This document shows positions 45,281 through 54,125 of a stretch of 64,000 nucleotides of DNA, in pieces (within the stretch, counting starts at the first letter, position 1; each line of letters begins with the position of its first letter). Under the pieces are notes generated by a model. It did not search any database. It was not told where the DNA came from and was given only the letters and a program-made list of their open reading frames with translations. This DNA comes from Novipirellula artificiosorum (GTDB lineage Bacteria > Planctomycetota > Planctomycetia > Pirellulales > Pirellulaceae): the NCBI RefSeq assembly GCF_007860135.1, contig NZ_SJPV01000010.1:39115-103114 (forward strand), written 5' to 3'. A program made the position numbers and the translations under genes.

Positions 45281-46753
45281 CTAGTGTCCCCAAAGCGTAC
45301 GGCCCCGCAAATGCTTCTGCCACGTGTCATAAAGCCTGATATCCAGAAGCTCCAATTCCTTCGGCGTGGCGGGATGGGGCGAGTGTTCGTAAATCTGGCC
45401 GTTCATGTCCGTGATTGCCTGGAGCAGTTTCGGTCGTGGATTCCCGTGAATATCGTAGATGCCGTTCTGGTTGTTCTTCTTCAACGTCTCGCCGCCCTGA
45501 TCGAACATGCAGGCACAGTACGTGACGCCCAGGACCTGAGGATCCTTGAAGTGACGCATGAGATTCGCCCGATAGACTTCGCCTCGAGCGTCGTGCGACT
45601 CTAAACCGGCGTGGCGGCTGCCGACGTCGCCGGGGTAGTGCCAGCCGAAATACTCGTCGGAGATCAGGATCGGCAGATCGGCCGCCTCGGCCAGTTTGTG
45701 TACGGGAACGTCCTGGTTGATGTGCTGCGGCGCGATCATGTCGACATAAGGAGCCATCGCCTTGCACGTCTCGGGCGAGAGGGCGAACTCCTTGACGAAC
45801 GAGCCAAAGATCAGGTGGTTTGTGTCCCATCGGCGGATCGCGTCGTAGCCGATTTTGTAGAGTGTGATCGCCATGTGCGAGAGAATCGCCTCGAAATCGG
45901 CAACCTGGCGAGGATCGAGTTGGGTACGGACCTTGGGATAGTTGCGGCGTTCCATAAGCTTGTCGAAGGCCAATTCCTCCGTGTCTTTCAGGTCACCGAT
46001 TCGTTTCAGTGAGGTGCCATACACCTGGTTGAACTTCTCGACGTCGCTCGCGTAGCGCTCGATCAGAACGTCGACGACCGCATTGCGGCCGTGACTTCCC
46101 ACGGGTAGTGACAGATATTGGTTCACCCAGATCTCGGCATGGTTGAACGCGCCGAATCCGTAGTAGTATCCCATCACCAACGGGTCGTCCTTGACCGGCG
46201 GGCAGGCTGCCTTGGCCCGCTCTTCGATCATCTCCTTGTATGTTGGAGCAAAGATGTCCGGCAGGTCTTCGCCTTCGACGAACTCCCACGGGTGTTTCAG
46301 CAAGATCACGCCGACGGCGAACGGGAAGTTGTGCTCGCGGAACAGGGCTTCGACCTTGGGGATCTCGACGAACCCGTTGAGATTCCGCTCCGGGCTGGTG
46401 GCGCTGCCCAGGGCGCAGTTGAACCCCATCGCGCGAGCTTTGGCAAACGAGTCCTTCATCCAGGCGTCTTTGTCGCCGCCGTAGACGTTCTGACAGGCGA
46501 CGTCGCTTTCGCCGGAGTAGAGATGGCTGAGCGCGACAGGGAAGAACACGTTGCCCTCGGGTGTGATGAACCAGTGGCGACCGCCCGTCTTCTCGAGATG
46601 GAAAAACCCGGTCTCTTCGCCCTGGATTCCAGTCCAGCCGCCGTACTTGTCCAGTTCAACGCCGAGCGTCGGGCGAGCTGAAAGCAGCATGGCAATGACC
46701 AGTGCGATCCGTGCGATGGGGCGGATCGAATTGTGCGTGGAACGTCGTGTCAT
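45281..46753 (-). CDS. GH50-like paralogue, first gene of the minus glycosidase operon
   Basis: The ATG at 46753 has GGAG six bases upstream and starts a signal peptide (ARIALVIAMLLSARPTLG); the frame is open farther upstream, but without similarity. The 490-residue protein has the barrel blocks GRHWFITPEGNVFFPVALSH and MGFNCALGS. The acid/base position reads YYGFGAFNH instead of DNE, whereas a Glu remains near the nucleophile position (LISDEYFGWHYPGDVG). A C-terminal tail holds GIYDIHGNPRPKLLQAITD. The 49-base gap to the next gene suggests co-transcription. Confidence 0.7.
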   Translation of the reverse strand: MTRRSTHNSIRPIARIALVIAMLLSARPTLGVELDKYGGWTGIQGEETGFFHLEKTGGRHWFITPEGNVFFPVALSHLYSGESDVACQNVYGGDKDAWMKDSFAKARAMGFNCALGSATSPERNLNGFVEIPKVEALFREHNFPFAVGVILLKHPWEFVEGEDLPDIFAPTYKEMIEERAKAACPPVKDDPLVMGYYYGFGAFNHAEIWVNQYLSLPVGSHGRNAVVDVLIERYASDVEKFNQVYGTSLKRIGDLKDTEELAFDKLMERRNYPKVRTQLDPRQVADFEAILSHMAITLYKIGYDAIRRWDTNHLIFGSFVKEFALSPETCKAMAPYVDMIAPQHINQDVPVHKLAEAADLPILISDEYFGWHYPGDVGSRHAGLESHDARGEVYRANLMRHFKDPQVLGVTYCACMFDQGGETLKKNNQNGIYDIHGNPRPKLLQAITDMNGQIYEHSPHPATPKELELLDIRLYDTWQKHLRGRTLWGH

Positions 46754-47199
46754 GGGGCACTCCGATTTCTCAGGGGGGCGTCGGGGTGCGGGGGCAAGGC
46801 TCAACAGCAATGTCAGCTTTATGAAAGTCCTGCACTCCAGATTTCTTGCCGATTTTGGCATGTTTCTATCGCCTTTGTTTTCTTGGTGGCAATGTAACGT
46901 GACTCTGCCAATTCCTCGATTTTCACCTGGGGAATGTCCGACAAGGCAGGATTGTAAACCTCTCATGGGAGAATTGGCGTGTTTTCTACGGAATCTCTAT
47001 CCAGCCCCTCCCCGGCCGCTACCGCGTCCGACCCTCCCGACTGGAGGGTGAAGGCGTAGAGTGGCAAAGGTAGTGCTTAGATTTGAGAAGCCCAGAAGAA
47101 ATTTCGACGGCAGGTTTACAGATACACGGATGGTGACATTCCCCCATGTATGCCCCGCAGCCCTTTCGAATCGAGATTCATAATTGACCGGACGCCGCC
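46754..47199. promoter_or_regulatory. Divergent control region between the GH operon and the propeller/ECF/FecR operon
   Basis: About 445 bases separate the two divergent operons. The minus frame is open here but lacks similarity, and no plus gene is seen. A short hairpin ACCCTCCCGACTGGAGGGT near 47030 resembles one near 63875. The promoter recognised by the linked ECF sigma factor should lie here, but I cannot name a consensus. Confidence 0.4.
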
Positions 47200-49284
47200 A
47201 TGCAACTCACGATTAGACAAACCGCCCTGTGCATCTTCCTTGCGTGTATGGCGAGCATCGCCCATGCCCATGTCCCGCATGACATTATCTACTCGCTGGA
47301 CGTGAGCCCGAATTTTCATGAGGACGGCTTGGTCTTCGCTTCCTCGACCCAATTCGGCGAGGCCCATCTCGTTTCGACGAATTTTGGGGAGACGTTCTCC
47401 GAATCTCACGCCGGCATGGACCGGACGCTGGTCACCGGGCATACCTTTTCGCCCAGTTTCCGAGAGGACGGCACGGTCCTGCGAAGCGACGATTCCGGAA
47501 GGTCGTGGCAGGAGGTTTTCCGTCGCACGAACGACTACGTCTGCAAGATAGCGTTCTCGCCGTACTATGCGGAGGACGGGACCATTGCAGTAGGAACGGC
47601 GAAAGGTTTCGTGTTTCTCTCCGAGAACGAAGGGGAGGACTGGCAACTGAGATCCAATGGCCTGAACCGCTGGGTGCATCATACCGATATCCTCGTCACG
47701 CGACTCTTGTTCTCGCCGGACTACAAGAAGGACCGCACACTGCTGCTGGGGAAGACAACCGGGTTCTACAAGACCACCGACGGCGGCGACTTCTGGCGAC
47801 ATATCAACGTCTGGAACACAAAGTGGGGATACTACGTCTATCCCGCTCCGGGCGGCGCGTCCCGGGACGTGTTCACGGCAACGTACAACAGCGGCATCTC
47901 CCGTTCCCGCGACCTCGGCAGTACATGGGAGTCGGCCAACATCGGAATCACGTCCGCGTTTGCCAACGGGATGCAGCTCTCGCCCGCCTACGACAAGGAC
48001 AAGACGATCTTCGTCATCGATATCTCCACCGGGCTGTATCGGTCGACCGACGCGGGCCATACCTGGTCCCAGATCCCCGAACTGGACATATCCCGATACT
48101 ACAACCAGCCGGTACTGCATCGGGAATTGGGTGTGTCCCATCAGTTTGCCGACGATGGAATCCTGCTGATGTTCACCGTCCCCAGGCATATCCTTGACGT
48201 CGAGGAGAAGTTCGTCTGGAAGTACAACGATAAGACGCGGGAAATCAAACGCGTGATTGTCGGCAGCGAATCCAACTACATCAATGCCTTCGCCTTCCCC
48301 CCCGTGGGTTCGAAGAAGAACCTGATGTTCTGCGCGTCGGGCCAGGGAGTCTTTCGGTCGCAGGACAAGGGTGACACCTGGGAGCACGTTTTCCGGGGCA
48401 ACGCCTCGCAGATATTCGTCTCGCCCAACTTCGACAAGGACGGCCTGGTTCTGGTGATGAACGCCGGGGGCCAACTCCATAGTTCGCGTGATTGGGGGGC
48501 GACGTTTGGATCGAGCGATTTCAATCTGAACGAGTACTACATCAACAATCTCGTCTTCTCGCCAACCTATGCCGCCGACAACACACTTTACGCCACCACG
48601 TTCGGCGAGAGGGTGCTGCGGTCGGTGAATGGCGGCAAGACTTGGAATTACTTCGGCCTCAAGGGAAAATTCCTCTATACCGGCCTGACGTTTTCCGGCA
48701 GCTACGCGGAGGATGGAACCATCTTCGCGCCCGCGATCGACGGCATCTACCGCTCGACCAACCGGGGTAAAGATTGGGAAAACGTTTTGAACCCGACGCA
48801 GTTTCTGGCCAAAGTTCCCTTTGTGACTCTGAAGGACGCTGACGGCCAAGCGATCAGCATCACCTTTGGCGACGAAGCGATGATGCGGCAGTACGACAGT
48901 TGGGATCCGGAAATCAGTCCCCAGATCTATCGACGCGTGAAGAACGGCGTACAGATGGTCTCTAGCCCCAACGCCTACCTCGGACAATACTACAAATTCC
49001 GGGTGGACTTCGGCTATGCCTTCGAAGTCTACTTCTATGGCACGGGAATTGAATACAAATGCGTCCAAGATGCCGACCTGGGCATCGCGGAGATTTTTCT
49101 CGACGGAGAGAGCCAGGGACGCCTTGACCTGTACCACGCAACCGAGACGTGCGACGTGACGGGCTACCGCAGTGACGATCTTGAAGCTGGCATCCACACG
49201 CTGCGAGTTGAGGCTACCGGTCACAAGAATGCAAACTCGCGCGGGACGGCGATATCATTTAACGCAGCCAACATCACGAATTGA
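47200..49284 (+). CDS. Secreted BNR/Ycf48-like beta-propeller with C-terminal beta-sandwich
   Basis: The 694-residue protein has a signal peptide (CIFLACMASIAHAH) and at least eight Asp-box-like repeats (FRSQDKGDTWEHVF, YRSTDAGHTWSQI, YKTTDGGDFWRHI, LRSVNGGKTWNYF, YRSTNRGKDWENV) with FSPxYxxDxT spacers, forming one or two beta-propellers. The last 130 residues resemble a CBM-like sandwich (YKFRVDFGYAFEVYFYGTG). No sialidase catalytic triad is seen, so it likely binds glycans or proteins. It is followed after 13 bases by the ECF sigma gene, suggesting that it belongs to the signalling unit. Confidence 0.8.
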   Translation: MQLTIRQTALCIFLACMASIAHAHVPHDIIYSLDVSPNFHEDGLVFASSTQFGEAHLVSTNFGETFSESHAGMDRTLVTGHTFSPSFREDGTVLRSDDSGRSWQEVFRRTNDYVCKIAFSPYYAEDGTIAVGTAKGFVFLSENEGEDWQLRSNGLNRWVHHTDILVTRLLFSPDYKKDRTLLLGKTTGFYKTTDGGDFWRHINVWNTKWGYYVYPAPGGASRDVFTATYNSGISRSRDLGSTWESANIGITSAFANGMQLSPAYDKDKTIFVIDISTGLYRSTDAGHTWSQIPELDISRYYNQPVLHRELGVSHQFADDGILLMFTVPRHILDVEEKFVWKYNDKTREIKRVIVGSESNYINAFAFPPVGSKKNLMFCASGQGVFRSQDKGDTWEHVFRGNASQIFVSPNFDKDGLVLVMNAGGQLHSSRDWGATFGSSDFNLNEYYINNLVFSPTYAADNTLYATTFGERVLRSVNGGKTWNYFGLKGKFLYTGLTFSGSYAEDGTIFAPAIDGIYRSTNRGKDWENVLNPTQFLAKVPFVTLKDADGQAISITFGDEAMMRQYDSWDPEISPQIYRRVKNGVQMVSSPNAYLGQYYKFRVDFGYAFEVYFYGTGIEYKCVQDADLGIAEIFLDGESQGRLDLYHATETCDVTGYRSDDLEAGIHTLRVEATGHKNANSRGTAISFNAANITN

Positions 49285-49297
49285 ACAGCCCATAAGC

Positions 49298-49840
49298 ATG
49301 GACCAGCAACCTCCGCGAGAAAACGACCGGGTGCAACAGTTTTCCCGACTGCTGGTGTCGAATCAACGCCGAATCCACGGCTTCATTCTGTCGCTGGTAC
49401 ACGATCGGGCCGCCGCTGCCGACATCCTGCAAGACGTGAGCATGTTGCTTTGGGAGAAGTTCGACCGCTTTGAACCGGGAACCGATTTCGCTGCCTGGGG
49501 CATGAGTATTGCCAGGCTCACGATCTTGAATTGGCGGCGGCGTCAGCAGCGCGTGCCACTGCCTCTCGATGATGAACTACTTGTGATCCTGGCCGACGAA
49601 GCGACCAAAGTCAGTTGCGAGTACGAGGATCGACGGGTTGCGTTGGGGCATTGCATTCAAACACTGAGCGATGAAAACCGAGACCTGCTTGTGGCGCGAT
49701 ACGCAATGGATCGGCCAGTTTCCGGAATTGCCCAGCGATTGGGACGCAGTCGCGTTGCCGTGTACAAGCGTCTTACTCGAATCCACGGCCTCCTGTTGGA
49801 CTGCATCAATGACCGCGTACAGGCGGAGGGAACCCAATGA
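49298..49840 (+). CDS. ECF sigma factor (Rhodopirellula/Verrucomicrobium family)
   Basis: The 180-residue protein has region 2 (RRIHGFILSLVHDRAAAADI, FAAWGMSIARLTILNWRRRQ) and region 4 (RDLLVARYAMDRPVSGIAQR followed by LGRSRVAVYKRLTRI), matching the TIGR02989 type. The ATG at 49298 is chosen because the earlier frame overlaps the propeller gene without similarity. The stop overlaps the start of the FecR-LamG gene (ATGA), a typical sigma/anti-sigma arrangement. It should activate polysaccharide genes nearby when released. Confidence 0.88.
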   Translation: MDQQPPRENDRVQQFSRLLVSNQRRIHGFILSLVHDRAAAADILQDVSMLLWEKFDRFEPGTDFAAWGMSIARLTILNWRRRQQRVPLPLDDELLVILADEATKVSCEYEDRRVALGHCIQTLSDENRDLLVARYAMDRPVSGIAQRLGRSRVAVYKRLTRIHGLLLDCINDRVQAEGTQ

Positions 49841-51462
49841 GCTATCGATCAGAGAAATGGCTTCCAAAGCTGGATGAGCTGATCGGCTTACTCCTTGACG
49901 GCAATCTGGGAGACGAGCAAGCCGCCGAGCTCAAGGAATTGCTCGGGGAGCAGCCCGGCGCTGCCCGCCGTTTCGCCGAGCACATGCAACTTGTGTCGCT
50001 GCTCGAAGAAGAGCTTCCGCTGGAGTCTATTGAATCGCAGGCTGTCGCACAGGCAGGCGCGAAACGCTTGCGGACACGGCAGCGACGTCTCCTGCTCGTC
50101 CTGGCGCCCCTTATTGCCGCTTCGATCATGCTCGCGGCCATCGTAAACTGGCCGTTCGGCAACGAGTCGGAGAAACGTGACACGGCGATCGGGCCAACGC
50201 TAACGACCGGAAGCGTGCTGGATGCAGGCGTTGCCGTTGTGACGCAGATGGTCGATGTTCGGCCGGGGGCCAACGTTTCGATCGATGTCGGTTCGAGCAT
50301 TGCCCCCGGCGTGCTGGAGCTTGAGACGGGGCTGGTTCAGTTCGAGTTCTATCGCGGGACGGTTGTCGTCGTCGAGGGACCTGCGGACCTCGAATTCGTG
50401 GATGCAGACCGGCTGATTTGCCGGCGAGGGAAACTTCGCGCTCACGTTCCCCCGCAATCGCAAGGATTTGCCATACTGGCTCCGCAGTTTGAATTGGTCG
50501 ACCTGGGCACCGAATTCGGAGTGAACGTGGCCGACGACGGGAGCGCGTCGGTTCACGTGTTTGAAGGCAAAGTCGAATTGTATGATGCCCAATCCAATCG
50601 ATCCCTGCAATCACGCCGAGACGTACTGGCCACGTCCGGCGTGTCGGTTTCCGCCCAAGGCGAATTTCACGCGATCGCGTCAGAGTCCGACTCTTTCGTC
50701 TCGTCTGCCAGATTGCAGCAACTCGCAGCCGAGCAGAACCAGGGTCGTGTGGCCGATTGGCGAACGTTTCGTGACCGCCTGCAAAACGATCCCCGAGTTG
50801 TCTGCTACTACTCGTTTGAGCCTGAACCCGATGCACCCCGCGTACTCCCCAGTCACCGGGATCTGGAACCATCGCTTGACGGAGCGATCGTCGGATGCGC
50901 GTGGTCATCGGGGCGTTGGCCGGGTAAACGGGCCCTGGAGTTCAAACGCCCGGGAGATCGTGTGCGTCTCCACATTCCAGGCACGTATGAATCGTTGACC
51001 TACGCCGCCTGGGTGCGTCTTGACGGGCTGGATCGCGCGTTCAATTCGTTGATGCTGACCAACGGGTTCGACGGTGGCGAGCCGCACTGGCAATTGCGAG
51101 GCGATGGCCGACTTCTGCTTGGGATTAGAGGGCGCACCGGCAAGAGTGTGGCGTACGATTCCGAACCCTTCCTTGATATCTCGCACTTGGGCCGATGGAT
51201 GCATTTGGCCACGGTCCATGATCGTGAATCCAGGCAGGTAACCCACTTTGCGAACGGGGAGGTTCTGGCAAGGCTGCGGATACAAGAGAGCACGGTCCCC
51301 CTGACACTCGGGGATACCGAAATCGGCAACTGGGGCACACCACCGACGTACAGCCCCCAGAAGATACGCAACCTCAACGGCCGAATCGATGAACTCGTCC
51401 TGTTCGGCGAGGCATTAAGTGACACCGAAGTAGGCGAACTTTACGAATTGGGAAAACCCTGA
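49837..51462 (+). CDS. Membrane FecR-LamG protein, likely anti-sigma factor
   Basis: The 541-residue protein has a cytoplasmic N-terminal segment of about 80 residues with a zinc-less anti-sigma-like helix bundle (LLLDGNLGDEQAAELKELLG), a transmembrane helix at about 85-106, a FecR domain (about 125-245; VDLGTEFGVNVADDGSASVH, VFEGKVELYD) and a LamG/concanavalin-like domain (about 320-540; LTYAAWVRLDGL, IDELVLFGEALSDTEVGELY). FecR proteins transmit extracytoplasmic signals to ECF sigma factors. The LamG domain could sense glycans, which fits the locus. Overlapping translation with the sigma gene supports the pairing. Confidence 0.85.
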   Translation: MSYRSEKWLPKLDELIGLLLDGNLGDEQAAELKELLGEQPGAARRFAEHMQLVSLLEEELPLESIESQAVAQAGAKRLRTRQRRLLLVLAPLIAASIMLAAIVNWPFGNESEKRDTAIGPTLTTGSVLDAGVAVVTQMVDVRPGANVSIDVGSSIAPGVLELETGLVQFEFYRGTVVVVEGPADLEFVDADRLICRRGKLRAHVPPQSQGFAILAPQFELVDLGTEFGVNVADDGSASVHVFEGKVELYDAQSNRSLQSRRDVLATSGVSVSAQGEFHAIASESDSFVSSARLQQLAAEQNQGRVADWRTFRDRLQNDPRVVCYYSFEPEPDAPRVLPSHRDLEPSLDGAIVGCAWSSGRWPGKRALEFKRPGDRVRLHIPGTYESLTYAAWVRLDGLDRAFNSLMLTNGFDGGEPHWQLRGDGRLLLGIRGRTGKSVAYDSEPFLDISHLGRWMHLATVHDRESRQVTHFANGEVLARLRIQESTVPLTLGDTEIGNWGTPPTYSPQKIRNLNGRIDELVLFGEALSDTEVGELYELGKP

Positions 51463-51559
51463 ACCCGCAGCGACACCGCCGCCAGAAGGTCACGTTGTAC
51501 GCGCGCGGTCACACCGCGTGTCCGCTCCTCTGGTTGTGCAAAGACTACAGATGTCCGAC

Positions 51560-52219
51560 GTAAGCGTTCTATCTCCCCAGCCTGAGTAGGTCCGACTGAG
51601 TGGCGTCGGCTACCAGAGAATGTCCAAGTCGCCGTCGCCGGTTCGTTGGGCGCACTCCAGGTGCTCGCACAGGTCATTGACCGCTTCGACGTCGCGGCCT
51701 GCTTTGCCTTTGACGCACGAGTGGCTCAAGTCGCCGATCAGCCACTGCAACTCGACCCGAGTCATCCCAACTCGGCGAATCACTTGATCCTTCGGCCAGC
51801 GACGAAGCGACGCCTCCAAACATCCAAGTGGTGGCGCGCCGCCGAAGAGACCATGCTGTACATCGCCGCGGCCACTTCGCCTCCACGATGTGAGCCGACG
51901 AACAACCCGTTCTGTCTGCCGATCGTCAGGCTGCGAAGCTCGTTCTCCGTTTCATTGTTGTCAAACGGTATTGCTCCGTCGCCAAGAAACACCGACAGTT
52001 CGCCCCACTGATTCAGAGCGTAACGAACCGCTTTGCCCAGTGAACTCTTCGGCAGCACGCGCGGATCGTTGCTCTTTTCGATCAGCCAATCATGAAGCTC
52101 ATTCATCAGCGGGACCGACTCCCGCTGACGTAGTTCAAGGCGTTCATCGGCTGAGCACTCCTTCGCACGGTCTTCGACATCATACCGCCCCCGTCAACAT
52201 GGGAAGATAGAACGCTTAC
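51560..52219. mobile_element. Internally deleted IS66-family element
   Basis: The ends are inverted: 51560 starts GTAAGCGTTCTATCTCCCC and the complement of 52219 downward reads GTAAGCGTTCTATCTTCCC, 17 of 19 identical. GTAAGCG ends are typical for IS66. The interior holds only the C-terminal part of the transposase, so about 660 bases remain of an element that is normally over 2 kb. No 8-bp target duplication is seen at the ends. Confidence 0.7.
51610..52193 (-). pseudogene. IS66 transposase C-terminal remnant with frameshift
   Basis: The frame from 52193 reads YDVEDRAKECSADERLELRQ and then PKSSLGKAVRYALNQWGEL and DNNETENELRSLTIGRQNG with FVGSHRGGEVAAAMYSMV, the IS66 C-terminal DDE region including the conserved DNN..E..LR. 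Near 51820 the frame shifts (HHLDVWRR versus LEASLRRWPKDQVIRR). The N-terminus and the first catalytic Asp are missing. Confidence 0.75.
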
Positions 52220-52279
52220 GTTTTGCGAGGAATGCTGGCGGAAAAAACAATGGGAATGCGGAGGATGGATTGTTCGAGA

Positions 52280-53211
52280 ATATCGAACCCAACCGGCCAA
52301 GCCTTGACAATCCCGCGACGATTCTCGACCTCGTTACCTGGTGGCTCAAACGATCATCAACACGTCGCATGGTTTCGTCATGACATTCGGGCTATCAATC
52401 ATCGGCATCACAATGACCGACGGTGGAACGTTTCCGAATGCGATTTTGTGGGGAGTGTTGGCAACTTGTCTTCGATTCGTTCCCCATATAGGTCCAACAA
52501 TCTCAGCGACCTTTCCGCTCGCGATCGCACTGTCGGTCTTCCCCGGCTACAACGTCATCACCGCCGGCAATGGACTTGAGGCTGTGCTGGCCACCGCCCA
52601 GGCTGCACCGTCGCTCGAACAACAGCTTGGCAAAGACTACACGTACATTGGCAGCATCAAGCCACGTCATGCTCGTGACATCAAAGCGTCAAATTGGTCG
52701 ATTGGCGCCGAGACAATGGATCGCGACTTCACGATCTGTGAAATGAAGTATCCCGATAAAATTAACTACAAGGGATTGATGGCGATCAATGACGACAAGA
52801 CGATCGACCATGCCAAGCAAGGGTACTATGCTATCCAGAATTTGGCATCTGTATTCGATAACACGCTGCTTCGCATCCAAGATCTCGATTTCGACGTCAA
52901 TACCGAAAACGCGGACAGGAAGATCGAACTCTCCGCTTATCGCGGACCGAGCGGCGGTGGACTGATCACCTATTGGCGAGCAAATGACAAGCCGGGGCGA
53001 AAAGCCCGATTTTGAAAGCATGAAACTACAGGCATCGAATCTCAAGTTCGAAGAGCCCGTATTAGTCGACTTGCTCACCGGACGTGCCTACAGAATGCCG
53101 TCGGATACATGCAAGCCCATCGGACAAGGAACCATGTTCGAAAACCTGCCTGTCTATGATTCTCCGTTGGTTGTTGTCGAGCAAAACGAGATAGAACGTT
53201 GCCTCGAGTGA
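52280..53211 (+). pseudogene. Composite: AI-2E transporter fragment fused to a deleted glycosidase
   Basis: The first part (to about 52557) encodes RYLVAQTIINTSHGF and FPNAILWGVLATCLRFVPHI, the membrane core of AI-2E-family (UPF0118) transporters. It then continues in frame as a glycosidase front (YIGSIKPRHARDIKASNWSI, ETMDRDFTI) joined directly to its back (EMKYPDKINYKGLMAI, DNTLLRIQDLDFDV), so the catalytic middle is missing. A further shift at about 52984 leads to the C-terminus (EEPVLVDLLTGRAYRMPS). Neither parent gene is functional; the fusion is a product of several deletions. Confidence 0.65.
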
Positions 53212-53216
53212 AGGGA

Positions 53217-54125
53217 ATGTGTATCAAAACAGTGACGCTTAGACAATCGAAAACGACTTCCTCTCCAACCCGGTTTACCGAGACGCTTCGAATCCCCCTT
53301 ATCGCTCTTCTGCTCTCTATCCGCCTCGCTGCTGCAAACTGCGGTGCGAAGGAGGGTTTACCGCTGCCCGCCCCCAAGGTACCGGGGCAGCCTAAACGTC
53401 CGGCAACGGTGATTACCTGCGGCGGACAACATTTGTTACTCGAACATACCGACCTAACAGTTACCTTTGATTCGCAAAGGAAAACGCTCGCGACGAACCG
53501 ACCCGGTTGGTGGGTGATCAACCATCCGCTGAAAGGAATCAACGGGCTGCAGCACCTTGATGAAGACCAGATCGCCGCGGTCAAACGCGTGCCACCTGGA
53601 AGCGTCATTCACGTGTATCCTGGCATCTACCGCGAATCGGTCCAGCTTTAGAAGGCAGGCACCCCCGAAGAGCCGATTGTGCTGGAAGGCATTCGCGATT
53701 CCGACGGCCGCTTGCCGACGCTAAGCGGCAACGACTTGGCACCGAATGGCGTGTGGAAAGCGGTCGATGGCTTGCCCGGCGTGTGGCGAGCCGACAATTG
53801 GGCTGACCGGCCCGCCGCAGTCACATTAGACGGCAAGCTGCTGAAACAACGCCCCCTACCTTCGGAGTTGGAGAACTGTCAGTACAGCTTAAACTTGGCT
53901 GACCCCGAGTTGGCTTTTCCACGTCTTTCGGGAAACGTAGATCCGCGTGAAGGAAAACCAGAGTTGGATTGCGTTTGGTCCCGAAAGCAAGTCGACGAAC
54001 AGGGCAATTTGCACGTCGATACAACGCGACGAGTGCAAACAGACGACCAATTGAAGTACAATGATCCGTCTGCTGACCATCCTGCCTCCGAAATGGGTTC
54101 CCCCCTGCCTAAAGAGACTTATTCT
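53217..54125 (+). pseudogene. Right-handed beta-helix protein broken by an amber codon
   Basis: From the ATG at 53217 a basic N-region and hydrophobic segment (IPLIALLLSIRLAAANC) lead to GSVIHVYPGIYRESVQL, where TAG at 53649-53651 stops translation. The same frame goes on with KAGTPEEPIVLEGIRDSDGR and about 140 residues typical for exported parallel beta-helix proteins of planctomycetes. The 3' part is lost: the frame runs into the sialidase-like gene. Readthrough cannot be excluded but is unlikely. Confidence 0.65.

Noticed and set aside
44251..45339. Plus-strand frame of 362 codons opposite the GH50-like paralogue
   Set aside because: Lacks start signals and domains; the minus-strand gene has a signal peptide and barrel motifs.
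47116..49224. Minus-strand open frame of 702 codons opposite the propeller gene
   Set aside because: It mirrors the propeller gene whose signal peptide and Asp-box repeats are unmistakable; the antisense product has no recognisable domain and reflects codon bias.
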